DNA from: EB88 sp965199135
Lineage (GTDB): Bacteria > Acidobacteriota > Terriglobia > Terriglobales > Acidobacteriaceae
NCBI GenBank assembly: GCA_965199135.1
Contig: OZ240685.1
Span: 496,001-560,000 of the forward strand
Direction: 5' to 3'
DNA length: 64,000 nt
The notes beneath the pieces were generated by a model. It was given only the letters and a program-made list of their open reading frames with translations, did no database searches and had not been told where the DNA came from. Positions 58,981-64,000 of the stretch are shown piece by piece (within the stretch, counting starts at the first letter, position 1; each line of letters starts with the position of its first letter). The position numbers and the translations under genes are program-made.

Positions 58981-61200
58981 ATGCCACGGAACCGCGTCGC
59001 TTCGTCCTTCTTGCCCGCTGTTGGTACGTTCACTCTGCTCGTCGCTGCCCCGGCTGCATTTGCCCAGGGCTCCCATTCGGCTGAGCCGCTGATCACGTCG
59101 AGGCCAGACCCGCTCCAGGTGGTGCGTCCGGCCGGCAATGTTCGGCAAGCTGCGCTGCTCCCGGGCAACGATCGAGGACTCGCAGCGAACTCGCTGCCAA
59201 TGCAACACATGCTGCTGCAGCTGAAGCGCTCCCCTGCGAGAGAAGCTGCGCTTGAGAGCTACCTGGCGGAGTTGAATGATACCGGCTCGCCCGATTACCA
59301 CAAGTGGCTAACCGCTGCCGCGCTCGGCGAGCAGTACGGTCCGGCCGAGACCGATATCGCAGCGATCCGGGAGTGGCTCGAAACGCAGGGCTTCACGGGG
59401 AACGATGTCTCCGCGGATGGCATGACCATCGACTTCTCAGGGACAGCGAGGCAAGTCAATGCTGCATTCGCGACCTCGATCCACCGGCTCAGCGTGAATG
59501 GCGTGGACCATATCGCGAATGTCACCGACCCTGCGATTCCTGCAGCCCTGGCAGAGGTGGTCGCGGGTGTGGTTTCCCTGAATGACTTCCGCCCGCGCCA
59601 GCTGCACAAGGATATACAAGCAGCTCACTTCAGCCCGCGCACCGGTTCGCAGTCGAGCGAGGGAACAGCGCCCACTGCAGCAGGCACACTCCACCCCGAT
59701 TACACCTTTACCTCGAACGGTTCTACGTACCAGGCCGTGGTTCCTGGCGATCTCGCCGTGATCTATAACCTCACGCCGCTGTTTGCCGCAGGGTACTCGG
59801 GCGCGGGCCAGACGATCGCGGTCATTGAGGACACCAACGTCTACTCGACTGCAGACTGGACCACGTTCCGCAAGGAGTTTGGGCTTTCCACCTATACAAG
59901 CGGTTCCTTCACTCAGGAGCATCCAGGCAACTGCACCAACCCTGGCGTGAACAGTGCCGACGGCGAAGCGATTCTTGACGCGGAGTGGGCGTCCGCAGCT
60001 GCGCCCTCGGCTGCGATTGTGCTGGCCTCGTGCGCAGATACCAACACGACCTTTGGCGGCCTCATCGCATTCGAGAACCTGATCAACAGCACGGCCCCGC
60101 CGAAGATCGTCTCCATCTCCTACGGGGAGTCTGAGGCTGAAAACGGCGCCACGGCGAACCTGGCCTACAACAAGGCCTACCAGTCGGCCGCCGCGGAGGG
60201 CATTTCGGTCTTCGTTGCGGCTGGCGATGAAGGGGCGGCCAGCTCGGACGCAGACCTGGCCTCGGCGACGCACGGAATCGCAGTCTCCGGATTCGCGAGC
60301 ACTCCCTACAACGTCGCGGTCGGCGGAACCGACTTCGGCGACACGTATGCCGGGACAAACAGCACCTATTGGAACAGCACGAACACCAGCACCTACTCCA
60401 GCGCCAAGAGTTACATCCCCGAGATCCCCTGGAATGACTCCTGCGCTTCCGAATTGATTGCAACGAAGTCCGGGTACTCGACGACTTATGGCAAAACCGG
60501 CTTCTGTAACTCTGCGACAGGCAAGGAATACTATCTTTCGACCGCCGCTGGTTCGGGCGGACCCAGTGGGTGCGCTACCGGGGCAGCGTCCAGTGCCGGT
60601 GTCGTTTCTGGCACGTGCAAGGGCTACACCAAGCCAGCGTTCCAGACCGGGCTCGTCGGCAATCCCTCGGACGGCGTGCGCGACATCCCGGATGTCAGCC
60701 TTTTCGCAGCGAATGGTGTCTGGGGTCACTACTATGTCTACTGCTACACCGACACACGCAATGGTGGCACCTCCTGCAGTGGGGCGCCCAGCACGTGGTC
60801 CGGCGCAGGCGGCACCTCCTTTGCCTCGCCGATCATGGCGGCTTTCCAGGCGCTCGTGAACCAAAAGACCGCTTCCGCGTGGGGGAATCCACTCAACACC
60901 TACTACAACCTGGCAAAAGCCGAGTACGGCAGCGCTGGCAACAGCAGCTGCAATGCAACGAATGGCAAGGCGGCAGGTTCTACCTGCACCTTCTACGACG
61001 TGCGACAAGGGGACATGGATGTGAACTGCACCGGCATGCATAACTGCTATCTGCCGAGTGGAACGAACGGCGTACTGTCCACCTCAAACACCAGCTATTC
61101 CCCGGCTTACAGCACCCAGACCGGGTGGGATTTTGCAACCGGCATCGGCACAGTCAATGCCGCTAACCTCGTGAAGAACTGGACCACTGTCAGCCACTGA
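58981..61200 (+). CDS. Secreted S53 family serine-carboxyl peptidase (pro-kumamolisin/sedolisin)
   Basis: A 739-residue acid protease. After a signal peptide (residues 1-29) comes the pro-kumamolisin activation domain (residues about 45-205, with S-P-D-Y-H-K-W-L and Y-G-P). The catalytic domain shows the Glu/Asp pair in G-E-A-I-L-D-A-E-W-A, the oxyanion Asp region and the nucleophile Ser in G-G-T-S-F-A-S-P. A Ca-binding C-terminal part is present (D-V-R-Q-G-D, G-W-D-F-A-T-G-I-G). These enzymes digest proteins at low pH, fitting acidic-soil bacteria. A terminator follows. Confidence 0.93.
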   Translation: MPRNRVASSFLPAVGTFTLLVAAPAAFAQGSHSAEPLITSRPDPLQVVRPAGNVRQAALLPGNDRGLAANSLPMQHMLLQLKRSPAREAALESYLAELNDTGSPDYHKWLTAAALGEQYGPAETDIAAIREWLETQGFTGNDVSADGMTIDFSGTARQVNAAFATSIHRLSVNGVDHIANVTDPAIPAALAEVVAGVVSLNDFRPRQLHKDIQAAHFSPRTGSQSSEGTAPTAAGTLHPDYTFTSNGSTYQAVVPGDLAVIYNLTPLFAAGYSGAGQTIAVIEDTNVYSTADWTTFRKEFGLSTYTSGSFTQEHPGNCTNPGVNSADGEAILDAEWASAAAPSAAIVLASCADTNTTFGGLIAFENLINSTAPPKIVSISYGESEAENGATANLAYNKAYQSAAAEGISVFVAAGDEGAASSDADLASATHGIAVSGFASTPYNVAVGGTDFGDTYAGTNSTYWNSTNTSTYSSAKSYIPEIPWNDSCASELIATKSGYSTTYGKTGFCNSATGKEYYLSTAAGSGGPSGCATGAASSAGVVSGTCKGYTKPAFQTGLVGNPSDGVRDIPDVSLFAANGVWGHYYVYCYTDTRNGGTSCSGAPSTWSGAGGTSFASPIMAAFQALVNQKTASAWGNPLNTYYNLAKAEYGSAGNSSCNATNGKAAGSTCTFYDVRQGDMDVNCTGMHNCYLPSGTNGVLSTSNTSYSPAYSTQTGWDFATGIGTVNAANLVKNWTTVSH

Positions 61201-61217
61201 GGCAGAGCAAACACACG

Positions 61218-61246
61218 AGCGGGAGGGCTCTCGCCTCCCGCTTTGC
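61218..61246 (+). terminator. Terminator of the S53 peptidase gene
   Basis: AGCGGGAGG / CCTCCCGCT stem with a GCTCTCG loop, followed by a short T run, about 17 bases after the stop codon. Confidence 0.75.
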
Positions 61247-61538
61247 CGACTCGGCTACATTCGTGTTTTCTGCCGGATTCTTGCTCCTTTCCACGCACTT
61301 TGCCACGCCTAATCCAGAAAGCAGGGTCCTTCCAGGTCACTAGCAACAGGGTTCCGATCCCAACAGCCCTGTGCGGCAGGGTGGTTGTCCCGGCTATCAA
61401 CGATCGAATCCGGACCGTCTTGTGCCAACGCGAGGAAACGGTCAGCGGAGTGACGATCTAAAACAACTGCCGTCCGGTATCCAGGCTTATCAGGCATTTC
61501 AGTCCTGTTCCTGGTCACTGCCGGGGTCGAGACAATGA
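61247..61538. other. Intergenic region upstream of the relaxase remnant
   Basis: No supported gene. Short frames on both strands lack starts, signals or motif content. The stop at 61536 cuts the relaxase-like frame off from any upstream part. Confidence 0.5.
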
Positions 61539-62261
61539 ACGCGGCCGTGGAGCAGCACCGGCTATATTCAGGATCCGGCGCAGCGCCTGGATGCGCGTTC
61601 CTGGGTCGACCAGGGTCGCCCCGATCTCGCCGAGCTGCGGGAGGAGAAGACGCTGCGTGGCGATGGCCCCGAAGCGATGGAGCGGCACCGGGAGATCGAT
61701 GGGCTGCGGGAGCAGCGGGCGGAGCTGCCTGCGCCGCACCTGAGCGCGGACAAGGTGATCGAACTTTGGGAACGGGGAGCAGAGCAGCAGATTGCTCAGG
61801 TGCAAGAGCGCGAAGCCCGAGAGTTGAGCCGTCTGGACAAGCTCATCGCTGCCGCCAGGGAGTTCGCTCACGAGGTCAAAGACCGTACCGTCGCCTTTGC
61901 GAAAGACATCAAGGAACGAGCCGGTTCCCTGTTCGGCAATGCGCCCCAGCAGGAGCAGGCCAAGGCCGCCCCGGAGAAAGACCAGGCGCAGGAGCAGGCA
62001 CGACCGCCTACGCCAGAGATGCAGGCAAGGCTGGATGAACTGTTGGGCGGGTTTCATCGCAGGATGGAAGCGCAGCAGTCCGTCGCGGCGAAGCTGGCAG
62101 ACTTCGGCAACCGCATGGATACCAGGCTTCAGCAGGAACAGGCGCAGGCGCTTGCCCGTCAGCAGCAGGAGCAGGCATTGAAGCAGCAGCAGGAACAGAC
62201 CAAGACCAAAGAGCCGGAGATTGAGCGCGAGCACTCTCGTGGGTTTGGCATAGGAAGGTAA
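61539..62261 (+). pseudogene. Truncated MobA/MobL-like relaxase, C-terminal part only
   Basis: A 240-codon frame open from just after a TGA at 61536. The first 45 residues (G-Y-I-Q-D-P-A-Q, A-R-S-W-V-D-Q-G-R-P-D-L-A, R-E-E-K-T-L) read like the end of a MobA/MobL conjugative relaxase nuclease domain. The rest is a long charged helix rich in Gln, Glu and Lys, with a Q/E-rich tail. The nuclease core with catalytic Tyr and the H-x-H motif is missing, so it is most likely a remnant, or a separate 194-residue gene starting at ATG 61677. It is followed six bases later by the next gene. Confidence 0.5.
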
Positions 62262-62267
62262 AGCACC

Positions 62268-62780
62268 ATGAGGGACGATGAGCTGTTAGCGATCTACGGA
62301 GCCACTCGCCAGCTGGCCGAGGGCATGACGGCGCGGGACGCGGAGCTGAAGCAGAGCACGGCGGCGCTTGAGGCCACTATCGCTCAGGTGCGGCAGTTGC
62401 CGGCCATGCTGGGCCAGCAGACCAGCAAGTACATCGCCGCCGGCATCCGGGAGGTGGTGCAGGAGGACTTCAAGCAGCCCATCGAGAAAGCGGTCGAGGG
62501 GCCAATCCGGTCGATCGAGGTGGCGGCCTACCATGCGCGGGAGGCGGTCGGGCACCTCAAGGAGGAGGCCCGCTTCCAGAGCTGGACTGTGTTCGCCCTC
62601 ATCCTGGCCCTGGGTTTTGCTCTTGGAGCCTTCGGGACGTACTTCTTCTTTACGAGGCAGGTGTCGGCGTTGAACAGCCGTTTCGACCACCTGGAGCAGC
62701 TGCTGGTTACGCCTCTGCCTGCTCCAGCGGACATCCACGCTCCGACGCCACAGGCCGGGAAGAAGCATGGGCAGCACTAA
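62268..62780 (+). CDS. Single-pass membrane coiled-coil protein next to the relaxase remnant
   Basis: A 170-residue protein with AGGAAGG before its ATG. Residues 1-105 are helical and charged (A-E-G-M-T-A-R-D-A-E-L-K-Q-S, E-A-T-I-A-Q-V-R-Q-L), then one membrane helix (F-A-L-I-L-A-L-G-F-A-L-G-A-F-G-T-Y-F-F) and a short Pro-rich tail. It resembles MbeB/MobB-like accessory proteins of mobilisable plasmids in layout only. The six-base gap links it to the relaxase-like frame. Confidence 0.65.
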   Translation: MRDDELLAIYGATRQLAEGMTARDAELKQSTAALEATIAQVRQLPAMLGQQTSKYIAAGIREVVQEDFKQPIEKAVEGPIRSIEVAAYHAREAVGHLKEEARFQSWTVFALILALGFALGAFGTYFFFTRQVSALNSRFDHLEQLLVTPLPAPADIHAPTPQAGKKHGQH

Positions 62781-62928
62781 AGGCAGGCTATAGGATTTGC
62801 CGCGCAAGCGCTTGGAACGCGGATACAGCCCGCGTCCCACAACCCCACAGCCTCGGCGCCGGGGAATATAGATTATTCGTTAGGCTCACGGAGCATGAAA
62901 AGCACGTCGCAAACAAGTGTTGCAGTGC

Positions 62929-63744
62929 TCAAATCTCAATCTTATGGATAAAACGTAATGTGAAGACACACAAGGCAAGGGCAAAGACAAGATGCAGGCA
63001 AATGTTCAGCATTGAAGGTAAAGTGAAGCTGCCCGGCAAGAGCAGAAGCTCGGAAGCTACAGGTTTCGAAAAGGCAATCATCGCCGGCATGAAGTAGACA
63101 AGTGAGGTGCTGAAGGAAGCACACGATCTGATCCTCGGATTCTGACTAAAGATGAGCCAGCGTTTCGCATGAAAAATAGAAACGATACATATGCCGAGCG
63201 AAAAGCCAGCGAAATAACGTGCCCCGATGTGTAGCGAGGCAAGCAGGGGGATCAGGCCCTGATGCGCACCAAGTGGGGTTACAAAGGGTGGGATGATCTG
63301 TGCGATAGCGATCAGATGATCCAGCACAGGAGCACGCACGAGCGCGAGCCAACCAATGGCGACGAGCACGATCAAAGCGGGAATGCAGAAGATGCCTGCT
63401 GTTGCTAGGAGCCATGGAGCAAGGAACACACTCAAACGGCTTTTCGGACGCGTGAGCAGAAAGCGTGCTCGCGCGGTATCCGCCGGGAGATTAGTGACAC
63501 CGATGCTAAGACTGCCTCCGAGGATAAGGGCAGCTAAAGCTTCCATTACAAACAGTGAGCCAAGCAGAAGATGAGTGTCGGCTGGGGTTGCCCTGCGGTG
63601 AGATGCGGTATGCCAGAGCACGCCAAAATCCCAGAAGCTCCCTGCAGAAGTGCTGAGTATGCTAACAAGTGCGCATGCGAGGCAGACGACGGCTGCTGCT
63701 AGAAACGGTTTGTAAGCGGAAAGCAGAAATGGAGAAATTCGCAT
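62929..63744 (-). CDS. Integral membrane protein, ABC-2 permease-like
   Basis: A 271-residue protein with about six hydrophobic helices. The segment R-F-L-L-T-R-P-K-S-R-L-S-V-F-L-A-P-W-L is like the Arg-rich loop of ABC-2-type permeases of the NosY/YhaP kind. No ATPase is inside the window. The base composition is clearly lower in GC than in the rest of the window. It follows a truncated membrane protein gene by about 70 bases on the same strand, so the two may form an exporter operon entering from the right. Confidence 0.65.
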   Translation of the reverse strand: MRISPFLLSAYKPFLAAAVVCLACALVSILSTSAGSFWDFGVLWHTASHRRATPADTHLLLGSLFVMEALAALILGGSLSIGVTNLPADTARARFLLTRPKSRLSVFLAPWLLATAGIFCIPALIVLVAIGWLALVRAPVLDHLIAIAQIIPPFVTPLGAHQGLIPLLASLHIGARYFAGFSLGICIVSIFHAKRWLIFSQNPRIRSCASFSTSLVYFMPAMIAFSKPVASELLLLPGSFTLPSMLNICLHLVFALALCVFTLRFIHKIEI

Positions 63745-63815
63745 GGAAAGCCTCGGTAGGAAGTTTCGTGATGCGCTAAGCGTGTTCGTATTAAGCCGCT
63801 ATAGGAAGCGATCAA

Positions 63816-63998
63816 TCATAGTTCACGACGCTGGGCTGCTTGCTGCGCAAAAACGAGCAACAGAAAAGAGAGCGTGGTCGGGAAGATAAGATCCAAATAC
63901 GGGGATGGATGGCCAAGCTGTGTGGAGAGGAACAAAGTGCGAGTCGCACGAGCCAGAGGTGGCGAAAGAATCGCGGCAACTTGTACACCGACCACTGC
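63816..63998 (-). CDS. C-terminal part of a membrane protein (5' end beyond the window)
   Basis: On the minus strand the frame from 63998 to the TGA at 63816-63818 encodes 60 residues with a hydrophobic segment (T-T-L-S-F-L-L-L-V-F-A-Q-A-A) and a polar end. This frame is more protein-like than the alternative 62-residue frame ending at 63812, which is rich in Ser, Arg and Cys. It is probably the end of another ABC-2-type subunit of the operon with the 62929 gene. Confidence 0.45.
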   Translation of the reverse strand, partial: AVVGVQVAAILSPPLARATRTLFLSTQLGHPSPYLDLIFPTTLSFLLLVFAQQAAQRREL

Positions 63999-64000
63999 AA

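Noticed and set aside
63812..64000. 62-codon minus-strand frame at the right edge
   Set aside because: Its product is rich in Ser, Arg and Cys; the adjacent frame ending at 63816 reads as a membrane protein end.

Overview
The window looks like a chromosomal segment of an Acidobacteriota bacterium, most likely class Terriglobia (Acidobacteriaceae type). This rests on gene content, not on a database match: two very large TonB-dependent receptors with an N-terminal carboxypeptidase-regulatory domain, several TPR proteins, three CRTAC1-type (FG-GAP plus ASPIC/UnbV) proteins, multihaem cytochromes with TPR tails, an S53 pro-kumamolisin peptidase, a lipid A operon using LpxI, and high GC with strong GC3. 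LPS, Skp and RlpA genes show a diderm envelope.

Layout. 0-8.9 kb: the end of a [2Fe-2S] ferredoxin-like gene, a DUF5872/H1-like basic protein, a molybdopterin oxidoreductase, a Skp-like chaperone, LepA, an MltD-like lytic transglycosylase and an acidic-basic diblock H1-like protein. 8.9-14.7 kb: a minus-strand envelope block (small protein, rlpA, GAF protein, M48 protease, fabZ, lpxA, lpxI) and a secreted peroxiredoxin. 14.9-26.4 kb: a secreted hypothetical, a radical SAM protein of the Tes/Mss (MJ0619-like) type, a DDAH-like hydrolase, MutY, an alpha/beta hydrolase, a serine hydrolase-NamZ fusion, an M28 peptidase, a secreted hypothetical and a small HisKA-like protein. 26.5-35.2 kb: tRNA-Leu(CAG), a GT4 glycosyltransferase with a PHP-domain protein, a LOG-family protein, PdxH, a small beta-barrel protein, a small membrane protein, TypA/BipA and a MacB-like permease.

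35.4-57.4 kb is the most distinctive part. It holds TonB receptor 1, tRNA-Ser(TGA), a TPR protein with a secreted partner, TonB receptor 2, and then a tightly coupled run: TPR protein, heptahaem-TPR protein and three CRTAC1 proteins. This run meets a convergent pair, a monohaem cytochrome c and a pentahaem-TPR protein. Overlapping start/stop codons (ATGA, GTGA) suggest one expression unit that builds a periplasmic or cell-surface redox and binding apparatus of unknown substrate. A GntR/LacI-type regulator is divergent from the pentahaem gene.

57.5-64 kb: this regulator, a secreted S53 peptidase, a truncated MobA/MobL-like relaxase tail with a coiled-coil membrane protein, and a visibly lower-GC stretch with ABC-2-like membrane proteins, probably acquired DNA.

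The best candidates for a new biological system are the Tes/Mss-like radical SAM protein (possible membrane-spanning lipid synthesis) and the receptor/cytochrome/CRTAC1 cluster. All functional calls come from reading motifs by eye; no search was run.
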